Position numbers and translations under genes: made by a program
Part shown: positions 1 through 7,720 of the stretch, in pieces
Layout of the letters: every line of letters begins with the position of its first letter
How positions within the stretch are numbered: position 1 is the first letter of the stretch
Notes under the pieces: model-generated
The model's database searches: none
The model's input: the letters and a program-made list of their open reading frames with translations, nothing else
What the model was told of the DNA's origin: nothing
Source of the DNA: an uncultured Prevotella sp.
Lineage (GTDB): Bacteria > Bacteroidota > Bacteroidia > Bacteroidales > Bacteroidaceae
Direction: 5' to 3'
DNA length: 8,299 nucleotides
Assembly (NCBI GenBank): GCA_900551985.1
Contig: URYG01000143.1
Location: 1-8,299 of the forward strand

Positions 1-15
1 GCCTTTTAATTATGA

Positions 16-37
16 ACACACAAACATATATGTGTGT
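16..37 (-). terminator. Weak hairpin downstream of susF, possible terminator or mRNA 3' end
   Basis: A 7-bp stem (ACACACA at 16-22 with TGTGTGT at 31-37) and an 8-nt loop lie 17 bp past the susF stop. The tract that follows on the minus strand (TCATAATTAAAA) is A/T-rich but has no clear U-run, so this is a poor classical terminator. It may instead be an intercistronic structure before another sus gene such as susG, just outside the window. Confidence 0.3.
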
Positions 38-54
38 ACTATTTGTACAAAATG

Positions 55-1545
55 TTATTTCACTTCAACGAAGGCATAAGCACCTGTGATATCATTAAAG
101 TAGATGTTATATGTACCTGCAGGAACAGAAATGTTGCTGCTGCCACCAGAAGTGATAAGAGTACCCTTACTCTCATATTTCTGACCTTCAGCAAAACCCC
201 AGTTACCATCATCGCGCCACTTGTGATCAGCACGGATCTTCAAGCCGCCAGCAGGAATCTCTTGCTTGGCAAGATACCAATTGTGAGGAGCCTCTTGCTT
301 CAGGTCGATGTCATCACCATCTTTCCACTTGCCACCTACACCTATCAGGCTAACATTCTTAAACTCTGTTGGATTCTGGTTGGCAAGTTTTGTCCACTTA
401 TAAGTCATGGTAGAGAAGTCGGCTGTGAATGTATAGTAAGCACCCTTCTCTGGGCAAACGATAGCACCACCACCGGCCTTCAACTTACCCTCAGCTGTAT
501 TTACGCCATCACCAGAAGCAGAACCAAAGGCATTATCCCATTTGCCAAAGTCACTGCCGAGCCAAATCTTCATGTTAGCATCACCTGTCCACTTCGTAGT
601 AAAGTTCTGAACCATAGCAGTCTCAGCTGTCATCAAGCAAGACATGTTTTGGTCGCTCCAACTTTGCAAAGCACCTACAAGATAGTATTCTGGTGCGATT
701 TGTTTGATGGAATAAGTGTAGTCCATCATATTGATTGTCATCTGATAGATACCAGCCTTTGCAATCTTACCTGCGTTAGCCTTTTCACCCTTTGAAGTAG
801 TAGTGAGAAGTGTACCGCTCATTGCGTCGTCACCATCTTTTTCTACACCAACAACACCCTTAGGATTGTTTTCTACTGCCCAAATATTACCTGCATCTAC
901 ATTACCCTGAGGAATAATCTTCCAGTATTGGTTATCGTCTGTTGTAGTAAACATAATGGTAAATACTGGATCCTCATAAACGTCTGCGTCTGAGTGAGTG
1001 AATTTGAATTTGGTGTCCAAACTCCAATCTGTCATTTGTCCAACCAGATAGTAGTTAGTGTCAATGAATGGAGCCTTTGGAGTCATTACAAGGTTTATCT
1101 TACCAGCATCGATAAGAACAGCCTGACCATCTTTGACTGCGTTTACATAAACCTGAGCATCAAAAGTGCGGGCTGTAGGACGCTTGCCGTAAGCTGATTC
1201 TACAACAGGTGCGAGGTCTGCTACTGCACCCTTACCATTAAGGTCAGTATTGACAGTTGTCTTGGTTGCATTCTCTACACCCTGAGGAGTAAGCTCCAAG
1301 CGGGCATTTGCCAAAGTAAAACCTTCAGGAAGAGCTGCGCTGCTTAAAGAGAAGGTGTTGACACTATCTGTAGTCACACTGGCAAAGTCGATGGCCTGAG
1401 CTGCTGTTGCAGTAAAGCCAGGAATTGTGATGGCATCTTCCTGTGGGTTAGTCTGAGGATCTGCCCAGTCTTTGAAATCTTCACTGCAGGACCCCATAAA
1501 GAGGCCTGCAAGTGCGATAGAGATATATAATGATAACTTTTTCAT
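55..1545 (-). CDS. susF: SusF-like starch-binding surface lipoprotein, N-terminal domain plus three carbohydrate-binding modules
   Basis: Probable outer-membrane lipoprotein that binds starch at the cell surface and supports the SusCD importer; no catalytic role is expected. The 496-aa product starts with a lipoprotein signal ending FMGSC, lipidation Cys20, followed by the acidic SEDFKD stretch typical of Bacteroidota surface-exported lipoproteins. Residues about 35-158 form an N-terminal spacer domain. Three beta-sandwich modules follow: about 163-282 (opens YYLVGQMTDW), 286-386 (YYLVGALQSW) and 396-495 (SLIGVGGKW, with KIRADHKWRDDGNWG at 436-450). The repeated YYLVG-x4-W openings show that the first two are related copies; the third is more divergent. 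Length and one-plus-three layout match B. theta SusF (about 485 aa). It is the last gene seen in the operon, 24 bp after susE. The start has an A-rich upstream (AAAAACA-ATG) and no Shine-Dalgarno. The susE/susF naming follows position and module count, since these families diverge quickly. Confidence 0.85.
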   Translation of the reverse strand: MKKLSLYISIALAGLFMGSCSEDFKDWADPQTNPQEDAITIPGFTATAAQAIDFASVTTDSVNTFSLSSAALPEGFTLANARLELTPQGVENATKTTVNTDLNGKGAVADLAPVVESAYGKRPTARTFDAQVYVNAVKDGQAVLIDAGKINLVMTPKAPFIDTNYYLVGQMTDWSLDTKFKFTHSDADVYEDPVFTIMFTTTDDNQYWKIIPQGNVDAGNIWAVENNPKGVVGVEKDGDDAMSGTLLTTTSKGEKANAGKIAKAGIYQMTINMMDYTYSIKQIAPEYYLVGALQSWSDQNMSCLMTAETAMVQNFTTKWTGDANMKIWLGSDFGKWDNAFGSASGDGVNTAEGKLKAGGGAIVCPEKGAYYTFTADFSTMTYKWTKLANQNPTEFKNVSLIGVGGKWKDGDDIDLKQEAPHNWYLAKQEIPAGGLKIRADHKWRDDGNWGFAEGQKYESKGTLITSGGSSNISVPAGTYNIYFNDITGAYAFVEVK

Positions 1546-1569
1546 TGTTTTTCGATTTTAAATCGTTAT

Positions 1570-2724
1570 TTACTTGATTTCACCTGTTCCCTTAGAGAAG
1601 TTGAGGTAAACCTTCTGACCTGCAGAACCTGCAGCTCTAGCCTGGTCGCCGCCTGTTGCACGATACTCGATCTTATCGCTTAATACAACGAACTCAGAAT
1701 GCCACCAGTCGTGTCCTGGAACCTTAACGTACATACGTACACCATCACCATCACCACCAGGTACAGAACCTGCGAATGCTGGAGAAACGAAATCTCCGTC
1801 CTTGGTTGTAGGTACGGTGAATGACCAGCCTTCTGCTTCCTCTGTGTAATCGGAGCTGCCTGCTGCAGGACCAATGAGCCAGATATTAGGCTTGTTGAAC
1901 TGAACGTCATAGTGGATTTCACGGTTTACAACAGATGTTGTTACGATTACGAGATACCAGCCTGGATTCTTGGAAGCGATATTGCCATCCTTTTCGATGA
2001 TATCGCCTGCGCAGTCGCCGGAAGCTGTAATGCCAGCATAACCAACTTCGTTGTTATTCCATTCTGTTGCAGTATTCAGCTTGATACCGCTGTCGTCGAT
2101 ATAGACAAGGCGCCAGAAGGTATTATCTGTACCATAAACCTGAACCATGTCGAAGCTCTTTGCCCAATCCCAGTCGCAGAAGCTACCTACAACATATACA
2201 TGGCTAGGCAAGTTGACTGGTGGCAATGAGAACAAGAGGTGAATATTGTTGAGTGAAACTACATTAGAAAGAATCTCTGTTCCTTCTACAACATTACCAT
2301 TACTTGTAACAATGTTTGCCTTCAAGCGGAAGTAAGCTTTTACGTCCATAGGGAAATCAGCCTCAGTCTTGCCTTTCTCTACATAGATGTTAGTCAAGGC
2401 ACTAGCCAATAAATCTGCATTGATTTCAACCTTGGCACTTGTGCTGGTTTCTGAAAGCTCAACAGCATCAGTCATATTTTCATCTGTAGCAACCTGTACT
2501 GTATATTGAACGCTTGCAGTATAGCCATAGTTTGGCTGTGAGCAGGTCAATATAATCTTAGACGAATTCGCCAGGTCGATTGGTGTATTCTCCAATGCTG
2601 GAGTATTCAATTTGAACTCTGTTGGTGTCTGAATAGACGGATTAGAGTCATTGTCGTCGCTACAAGCTGTCATGAGAGTTAAACTCATGACAACGAGTAG
2701 AGCTGATTTAATTATATTTTTCAT
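1570..2724 (-). CDS. susE: SusE-like starch-binding surface lipoprotein, N-terminal domain plus two carbohydrate-binding modules
   Basis: Probable surface lipoprotein that binds starch or malto-oligosaccharides beside SusCD. The 384-aa product has a lipoprotein signal ending LMTAC, Cys21, followed by SDDND, a textbook Bacteroides-type surface-export signal. Residues about 33-160 are an Ig-like SusE N-terminal domain (opens TPTEFKLNTP). Two modules follow: about 174-276 (HVYVVGSFCDWDW, then FWRLVYID) and 279-383 (NIWLIGPAAG, then MYVKVPGHDWW and a C-terminal EYRATGGDQ...GQKVYLNF). Trp and Tyr residues in these modules (W185, W187, W204, W222, W340, W341, Y354) are candidate sugar-stacking positions; I did not align them to known binding sites. 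Length (B. theta SusE is about 387 aa) and the one-plus-two layout support SusE. The gene lies 26 bp after susD and 24 bp before susF. Its start is set by a good AAAGGA box 7 nt upstream. Confidence 0.87.
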   Translation of the reverse strand: MKNIIKSALLVVMSLTLMTACSDDNDSNPSIQTPTEFKLNTPALENTPIDLANSSKIILTCSQPNYGYTASVQYTVQVATDENMTDAVELSETSTSAKVEINADLLASALTNIYVEKGKTEADFPMDVKAYFRLKANIVTSNGNVVEGTEILSNVVSLNNIHLLFSLPPVNLPSHVYVVGSFCDWDWAKSFDMVQVYGTDNTFWRLVYIDDSGIKLNTATEWNNNEVGYAGITASGDCAGDIIEKDGNIASKNPGWYLVIVTTSVVNREIHYDVQFNKPNIWLIGPAAGSSDYTEEAEGWSFTVPTTKDGDFVSPAFAGSVPGGDGDGVRMYVKVPGHDWWHSEFVVLSDKIEYRATGGDQARAAGSAGQKVYLNFSKGTGEIK

Positions 2725-2731
2725 AATGAAT

Positions 2732-2737
2732 TCCTTT
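2732..2737 (-). promoter_or_regulatory. Shine-Dalgarno-like ribosome binding site of susE
   Basis: AAAGGA on the minus strand, 7 nt before ATG 2724, within the 26-bp susD-susE gap. The start region AAAGGA-ATTCATT-ATGAAAAA is almost identical to that of susD, which has one extra T in the spacer. Confidence 0.65.
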
Positions 2738-2750
2738 TTATGTTTGCAAA

Positions 2751-4364
2751 TTAATATCCAGGATTCTGAGTCAGATTCTTGTTAGATGTCAACTCATTTG
2801 TTGGGATAGCAAAGATGTTCAAATCTTTAGAGAAGTTGCGACCTTCCTTGGTGCCACCCTTCCACTGCCAGTTGTAGTTGACATTTCCACCATAACGGTT
2901 GAAACGGATCAGATCCATACGACGGCGACCCTCGAAGTAGAACTCACGGCTCCATTCGTCGCAGATATCGTTCAGAGAATAACCCTTGTCTTCACGAGTA
3001 GAGGCATTTGCACGCTTGCGGATAGCATTGATAGCGTTGGTACCTTCTGCTGTTGTCTGTCCACCATTCAGGCGGGCATCAGCCTCAGCAAAGTTGAGGT
3101 AAGCCTCTGCAGCACGCATCAGGAAGAAGTCTGCATCTGGGAATGTAGCATCATGACCAGCTGTTCCATCTGTCTTGAAGTTGGTAAACTTAGCAACACC
3201 GAAACCGCTCTTGAAAGTAGAAACGTCATCATTATCCAATGAACGGTTTACACCATTGAAGAGAGCACGGTCGTCACCTGCAGCTTCTGCAGTAGCATAG
3301 CTTTCAAGATTTGGCACGTTACCATTAGGGAAGAACTTCTTCACCAAGTCAGGACGAGCGCGGTTACCACCCCAAGCCTGGTCAGTACCATTGGTAGCTG
3401 AAGGGTTGTTTGAATTTGCGTGCATATCAGCATCGTAGGTAGAAGCCAGCAGGAAGAGTGTTGTACCCCAGCTTGTGGTCTTCAAACCATCCTGCAAGAG
3501 AGGGAAGATACCCTCGTAAGCAGCATCAGTCTCACCGTTATCGCCCATGAAGAGCATCTGGTAAGCACTCCAGCCGTTTACGCTTTTGGTGTTCAGCTTA
3601 TAAGAAGAATCCATTACCTTCTTGGCGTATGACTTAGCCTTATCCCACTGAGCTGTGCCTGTATAAACTTCAGCATTGAGGTAGAGGCGGGAGAGAAGCA
3701 ACCAGCATGCAGCCTTATCTACACGACCGTAACCGGCATCTGTTGACTTCTTAGCCTTTGCTTCAGAAAGGTTTGGCTCTATTTCAAGAAGCTCCTTCTC
3801 AAGCCATTCGTAAACCTGTGCTCTGGTATATCTTTCAGGCTTGGTCAATGGAGAAAGTGTGAATGGGATGTTGCCCCATCCGTCCATCAAGCTATAGTAT
3901 TCGTATGCTCTCAGGAAGCGAATCTCAGCAAGCTTTGTTGCATCCTGCTCTCCTGCTTCTGCAAGATACTGGTTGCAATAAGCAATACCAGTTGTAATAC
4001 GGGCATACAAACCTTGCAACATTGGGTTTGAGGCATTGTAGCTATTATAGCAGAAGCCGGCAATACCATCATCACCCCAACCGCAGATAGCTTCATCGGT
4101 TGTGAGCTCGTTTGCATTGAATGTCTGGCGTACAAAACCGGATGTACCACCATCAATACCATCAATATCGCAGTCACCATTAGCACCACCATTACCAGCC
4201 ATGGCAAAGTTAGCGTAGCACTTGTTGAAAAGGCCATCGATGTTAAGGTCTGTCTGAATGTTTGGGTTAATCGGAGTAACGTCCAAATCATTGACACATG
4301 AAGTTGTTCCCATCGAAAGCAGGAGTGCTGCTACAGGAACAATATTTTTAATATATTTTTTCAT
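2751..4364 (-). CDS. susD: SusD/RagB-family starch-binding outer-membrane lipoprotein
   Basis: Surface lipoprotein that captures glycan and acts as the lid of the SusC transporter. The 537-aa product has a signal peptide with lipidation Cys23 (GTTSC) followed by VNDLD. It ends in the family-typical QNPGY and carries the C-terminal SusD signature REFYFEGRRRMDLIRFNRYGG near 473-493, split here by its core residues EFYFEGRR and DLIRF. TPR-like helices fill about 110-250. From memory of B. theta SusD, ligand residues D73, R81 and W98 appear to correspond here to D71, R79 and W96, all offset by two; N101 would fall on D99. W299 and W331 are candidates for the other two arc aromatics. This makes starch or malto-oligosaccharide a better guess than an unrelated glycan. 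The gene starts 18 bp after susC. ATG 4364 is supported by AAAGGA 8 nt upstream and an immediate KKYIK signal-peptide N-region. Confidence 0.93.
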   Translation of the reverse strand: MKKYIKNIVPVAALLLSMGTTSCVNDLDVTPINPNIQTDLNIDGLFNKCYANFAMAGNGGANGDCDIDGIDGGTSGFVRQTFNANELTTDEAICGWGDDGIAGFCYNSYNASNPMLQGLYARITTGIAYCNQYLAEAGEQDATKLAEIRFLRAYEYYSLMDGWGNIPFTLSPLTKPERYTRAQVYEWLEKELLEIEPNLSEAKAKKSTDAGYGRVDKAACWLLLSRLYLNAEVYTGTAQWDKAKSYAKKVMDSSYKLNTKSVNGWSAYQMLFMGDNGETDAAYEGIFPLLQDGLKTTSWGTTLFLLASTYDADMHANSNNPSATNGTDQAWGGNRARPDLVKKFFPNGNVPNLESYATAEAAGDDRALFNGVNRSLDNDDVSTFKSGFGVAKFTNFKTDGTAGHDATFPDADFFLMRAAEAYLNFAEADARLNGGQTTAEGTNAINAIRKRANASTREDKGYSLNDICDEWSREFYFEGRRRMDLIRFNRYGGNVNYNWQWKGGTKEGRNFSKDLNIFAIPTNELTSNKNLTQNPGY

Positions 4365-4372
4365 AATGAATA

Positions 4373-4378
4373 TCCTTT
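4373..4378 (-). promoter_or_regulatory. Shine-Dalgarno-like ribosome binding site of susD
   Basis: AAAGGA on the minus strand, 8 nt before ATG 4364, within the 18-bp susC-susD gap. It fixes the susD start and stands out because susC, susF and the regulator gene lack such a box. Confidence 0.65.
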
Positions 4379-4382
4379 CTTA

Positions 4383-7300
4383 TTAGAAATTCAAGCTAAG
4401 ACCAACTACAACAGAGAATGGACGTGGGTAGAGGTTGTTGTCGTTACCATCGCCTACTTCTGGATCCAAGCCATCATAATTTGTAATTGTGAATACATTT
4501 GATGCAGTAGCGTATGCACGACCTGAAAGTCCATGCCAGCCACTTGACTTAAACAAGTTGTTGAAGCTGTAACCCAATGTGATGTTGTCGCACTTCAGGA
4601 ATGAAGCGTTCTTCACATAGTAGTCAGACAACTTAGAAGTGATCTCGTAGGTTTGCCAGTTTCTCTCAACAGTACTCTTCAAACGGTTAGAGAAGTACTT
4701 CAAAGAGTTAGAGAACCACTCACCTGTATTCATGTTACTCATGCCCTGCTCAACATTATTATATACATAGTTGCCGATGCTTGCACGCAAAGAGAAACCG
4801 AAGTCCCAGTTCTTGTATTCCAGACGAGAAGAGAAGCCCATGGTTACAGGAGCTGCTGGGCTCTTGTAGAGATACTTATCGCTTTCTGTGATCTTGCCAT
4901 CACCATCACGGTCAACAACGCAGTTCTCAATTGGCTTGCCGTTCTTGTCGTAAACCTGCTGGTAAACATAGTATGAGTTCATTGCATAACCCACCTGGTT
5001 AGCCTGCAGATAAGCACCGGAACCATTACCTACCTTGATGTTTGTATTAACAACAGGAGCACCATTCTCTGATACACCATTCAAGTCGGTAATCTCATTC
5101 TTGTTGTAAGTGAAGTTATATGTCATGGTCCAGAACCAGTCCTTGGTCTGGATAGCACGCCAGGTAATAGCTGCTTCAACACCGGTGTTCTTCAGGGAAC
5201 CGATGTTCTGCCATGCCTGGTTCTTGTATCCTGCCATAGAAGGAAGAGGAGCATAGTTCAACAGATCGGTAGTCTTTCTGTAGTACCAATCTACGCTACC
5301 AGACAATCTCTGATCCAGGATACCCCAGTCCAAACCTACGTTGTAGGTAGAAGTTGTTTCCCACTTCAAGTCAGGACGGTAGTTGTTTGGTCTGTAAAGC
5401 TGACCTGTACCTGTTACAGGATAGAAACCATTTGTACCTGTGCTGATAGAATATGAAGGAATCCACTCATAGTCACCGATAGAACCAGCCTGCTGACCTG
5501 TCTTACCATAACCCAGACGGAGCTTCAAGTCTGACAACCAGTTAGCGTTCTTCAGGAAAGCCTCTTCGTTAGCCTTCCATGCAAAGGCGAATGAAGGGAA
5601 CCATGCCCAGTGCTCCTTGAAACGTGAAGAACCATCATCACGAACAGTTGCTGTCAGGAAGTAACGGTCGAGCAATGTGTAGTTGGCACGTCCGAAGAAA
5701 GATACCAGGTAGCTTTCACTCTTCTCGCTATATGGAGTATGAGGACGCTCTGTATTTGCAAGACTTGTATCGTTATTTGTATCTGGATAATAACCTACAT
5801 AGTCATTGTTCTTGCTGCGCCAGAAGTGCTGCCACTCATAACCAGCCATGATATCGAAGTGATGAATCTTGTTGAAATCCTTGTAGTACTGAGCGTAAGC
5901 ACTCAAAGAGAGGTTGCGCTTCAGAATTTCCTCACCACCATAGCTGCCATAGTACAATGCGTTAGAACATGATGGAGCAAATGACTGGGTCTGGCGACCC
6001 TTTGAGATATCTGCACCCAAGGTAGCATGCAATCTCAAGTCCTCGAAACCGTGTACCTTGTAGTCGATGTCTGCACTACCGATGAATGAACGGCTATGAG
6101 CAATCTGACTGCTCTGATCCAGCAATGACAGAGGGTTAGGCATCTCTGTGGTGCTGTCATAGGTGAATGGCCATGTGCTGTCACCATACTCTGCTTTCTT
6201 TGACCACTGGAAATAGCCACCATAGTTGTAGAGAGTCTCTTTCATGTAGCTGCCCAACTGATTCTTATGGTATGGAGATGTAAACTTGTATGGATCCTGG
6301 GTTGGGTCCATTCTTACTGCTGATGATACAACAGAACCATCTGTGTATAAGGTTCTTGCATACATACCCTTGGCATTCAAGTTCAATGTCAAGTGATCCT
6401 GGAAGAATGATGGGTTCAAGTTCAAAGATGCTGTAGCACGTTTGAAGTCTGAAGTCTTTACGATACCCTGCTGGTCTGTATAGCCTACAGAAACACGGTA
6501 TGGGAGTGACTTAGCGGCACCAGAAACTGTAATGTTGTGGTCGTGGCTGATTGCTGTACGGTAAATCAAATCCTGCCAGTTGGTGTTGGCTGTACCCAGT
6601 GCGCTATAAGCCTCACTATCTTTACCATACAATTTTTCAACTGTTGCACGGAACTCGTCAGCGTTAAGAACATCAATTGTGTTCTTCTTCTCGCTGATGG
6701 TTACGCTACCAGAGTAAGAAACGGTAGGCTTCTGACCCTTGCGACCCTTCTTGGTTGTAATGATGATGACACCGTTAGAACCACGGGAACCATAGATAGC
6801 AGTTGCAGAAGCATCCTTCAAGACACTGAAAGACTCAATATCCTGTGGGTTAACTACAGAAAGGAGGTTAGAAAGACCCTTAACACCATCGTTGTCCATT
6901 GCCAGACCGTCGATAACGATCAATGGGTCGTTAGATGCGTTCAGAGAAGAACCACCACGTACACGGATCTTGGCACCACCACCAGGAGTACCGTCGTTGC
7001 TGGTAATGTTTACACCGGCAACCTTACCAGTAAGCATGTCCTGTGCGTTGACAACCACACCCTTGTTCTTAGAATCCGGTTTGATAGCTGTAACAGAACC
7101 GGTTAAGTCAGACTTCTTAGCCACACCATAACCGATGACAACGACTTCGTTCAAAGCCTTTGAGTCATCCTGCAAGGTAATGCTCATTTCTTTAGAAGCC
7201 TTCACGGTCTGTGGAGTCATTCCCAGATAGGTGAAAGTAAGATTAGTACCTGGAGCTGCGTCAACAGAGAAGTTACCATCCATGTCGGTAATACCTACTG

Positions 7301-7466
7301 CCTTACCGTTCACTGTAATGGTAGCACCCATGACAGGCTCACCGGAAGCATCCTTCACATGTCCCTTAATCGCATTTGTCTGCGCAAAGGAACTCACCGT
7401 CAGAAGCAGACCACCTGCGAGGGTCAATGCTCTGAGAGGTAATTTAATTTTTACCTGCTTCATCAT
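4383..7466 (-). CDS. susC: SusC-family TonB-dependent outer-membrane oligosaccharide transporter
   Basis: Outer-membrane barrel that imports oligosaccharides delivered by SusD, driven by TonB-ExbBD; the substrate here is probably malto-oligosaccharides by context. The 1027-aa product is normal for the family. Residues 1-28 are a signal peptide, with cleavage probable at SFA|QT. Residues about 32-100 are a carboxypeptidase-regulatory-like beta-sandwich (IKGHVKDASGEPVMGATI). The TonB-box-like NEVVVIGYG lies at 106-114. The plug spans about 117-240, with IRVRGGSSLN and the SusC signature SVLKDASATAIYGSRGSNG followed by VIIITTKKG. The remainder is beta-barrel and ends in an aromatic (LSLNF), as expected for Bam-dependent assembly. 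It is the first gene of the operon, with a leader of roughly 120 nt. Two tandem ATGs (7466 and 7463) open the frame; neither has a Shine-Dalgarno and the upstream is A-rich, so the exact start is ambiguous by one codon. No frameshift or internal stop is seen. Confidence 0.95.
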   Translation of the reverse strand: MMKQVKIKLPLRALTLAGGLLLTVSSFAQTNAIKGHVKDASGEPVMGATITVNGKAVGITDMDGNFSVDAAPGTNLTFTYLGMTPQTVKASKEMSITLQDDSKALNEVVVIGYGVAKKSDLTGSVTAIKPDSKNKGVVVNAQDMLTGKVAGVNITSNDGTPGGGAKIRVRGGSSLNASNDPLIVIDGLAMDNDGVKGLSNLLSVVNPQDIESFSVLKDASATAIYGSRGSNGVIIITTKKGRKGQKPTVSYSGSVTISEKKNTIDVLNADEFRATVEKLYGKDSEAYSALGTANTNWQDLIYRTAISHDHNITVSGAAKSLPYRVSVGYTDQQGIVKTSDFKRATASLNLNPSFFQDHLTLNLNAKGMYARTLYTDGSVVSSAVRMDPTQDPYKFTSPYHKNQLGSYMKETLYNYGGYFQWSKKAEYGDSTWPFTYDSTTEMPNPLSLLDQSSQIAHSRSFIGSADIDYKVHGFEDLRLHATLGADISKGRQTQSFAPSCSNALYYGSYGGEEILKRNLSLSAYAQYYKDFNKIHHFDIMAGYEWQHFWRSKNNDYVGYYPDTNNDTSLANTERPHTPYSEKSESYLVSFFGRANYTLLDRYFLTATVRDDGSSRFKEHWAWFPSFAFAWKANEEAFLKNANWLSDLKLRLGYGKTGQQAGSIGDYEWIPSYSISTGTNGFYPVTGTGQLYRPNNYRPDLKWETTSTYNVGLDWGILDQRLSGSVDWYYRKTTDLLNYAPLPSMAGYKNQAWQNIGSLKNTGVEAAITWRAIQTKDWFWTMTYNFTYNKNEITDLNGVSENGAPVVNTNIKVGNGSGAYLQANQVGYAMNSYYVYQQVYDKNGKPIENCVVDRDGDGKITESDKYLYKSPAAPVTMGFSSRLEYKNWDFGFSLRASIGNYVYNNVEQGMSNMNTGEWFSNSLKYFSNRLKSTVERNWQTYEITSKLSDYYVKNASFLKCDNITLGYSFNNLFKSSGWHGLSGRAYATASNVFTITNYDGLDPEVGDGNDNNLYPRPFSVVVGLSLNF

Positions 7467-7486
7467 TTGCTTGATTTTTAAGTTTA

Positions 7487-7577
7487 TGTTTATACTATTG
7501 TTTATTCTTAAAATGAATATTCTGCTTTTAGTCTCTGGCCTGTTTATATAAAGAGGTCGAGTTGTCTAATTGTTTAT
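7487..7577 (-). repeat. Four-copy ATAAACA repeat in the susC 5' leader
   Basis: On the mRNA-sense (minus) strand the heptamer ATAAACA occurs four times, at plus coordinates 7571-7577, 7541-7547, 7499-7505 and 7487-7493. Two of the copies sit inside an exact 13-nt direct repeat, AAGAATAAACAAT (7569-7581 and 7497-7509, 72 bp apart). The leader is A/C-rich and G-poor, contains no ATG before the susC start, and shows no strong hairpin. The copies may be binding sites for a protein or small RNA, or simply low-complexity sequence; the function is unknown. Confidence 0.6.
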
Positions 7578-7589
7578 TCTTTCTGGGTG

Positions 7590-7597
7590 CAAAATTA
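7590..7597 (-). promoter_or_regulatory. Predicted -7 box of the susC operon promoter
   Basis: On the minus strand this reads TAATTTTG, an exact match to the Bacteroidota -7 consensus TAnnTTTG. Transcription would start near 7585, giving a leader of about 120 nt before susC. I find no TTTG-type -33 element at the expected 19-21 bp spacing, which would fit a promoter that needs an activator. The box is only eight bases long, so the call rests on its position and on its twin at 7721. Confidence 0.5.
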
Positions 7598-7652
7598 AAG
7601 TCTTTTTCGATACGATGTACTATTTTTCAGTTAATTCCGTTATTTCTTATGC

Positions 7653-7664
7653 GCAAACGTTTGC
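7653..7664. promoter_or_regulatory. Putative LacI-family operator, perfect 12-bp palindrome
   Basis: GCAAACGTTTGC reads the same on both strands. It has the central CG and the G-N-A-A-N-C-G-N-T-T-N-C pattern of GalR/PurR/CcpA-type operators. It lies in the divergent region beside a LacI-family gene whose recognition helix (V-A-T-V-S-R) is of the type that reads such sites. Its centre is about 62 bp from the inner edge of each of the two predicted -7 boxes. That is upstream of both promoters rather than overlapping either, so activation or looping fits at least as well as simple blocking. Binding by this protein is inferred, not shown. Confidence 0.75.
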
Positions 7665-7720
7665 ATTGGTTTTGCTTGATTTATGTCAACAAAAAAGGTA
7701 CAAAATCGCAGATAATTGCC

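Noticed and set aside
42..51. Palindrome TTTGTACAAA just after susF
   Set aside because: Short, AT-rich and isolated, with no gene start or regulator beside it, so it may be chance.
458..464. GCAAACG half-site resembling the operator, inside susF
   Set aside because: It lacks the second half of the palindrome and lies in coding sequence; it is best explained by codons.
34..795. Long plus-strand open frame opposite susF
   Set aside because: It lies antisense to a well-supported lipoprotein gene, resembles no family, and has no start signal.
6537..7106. Plus-strand open frame of 189 codons opposite the susC plug region
   Set aside because: The susC plug on the other strand is highly conserved and explains the open frame; the Cys/Thr-rich translation looks like an antisense artefact.
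7515..7522. Palindrome GAATATTC in the susC leader
   Set aside because: Eight AT-rich bases are expected by chance here and it is not positioned as an operator or hairpin stem.
7461..7585. Riboswitch or attenuator in the susC leader
   Set aside because: The leader is A/C-rich with no strong stems and no terminator-like hairpin.
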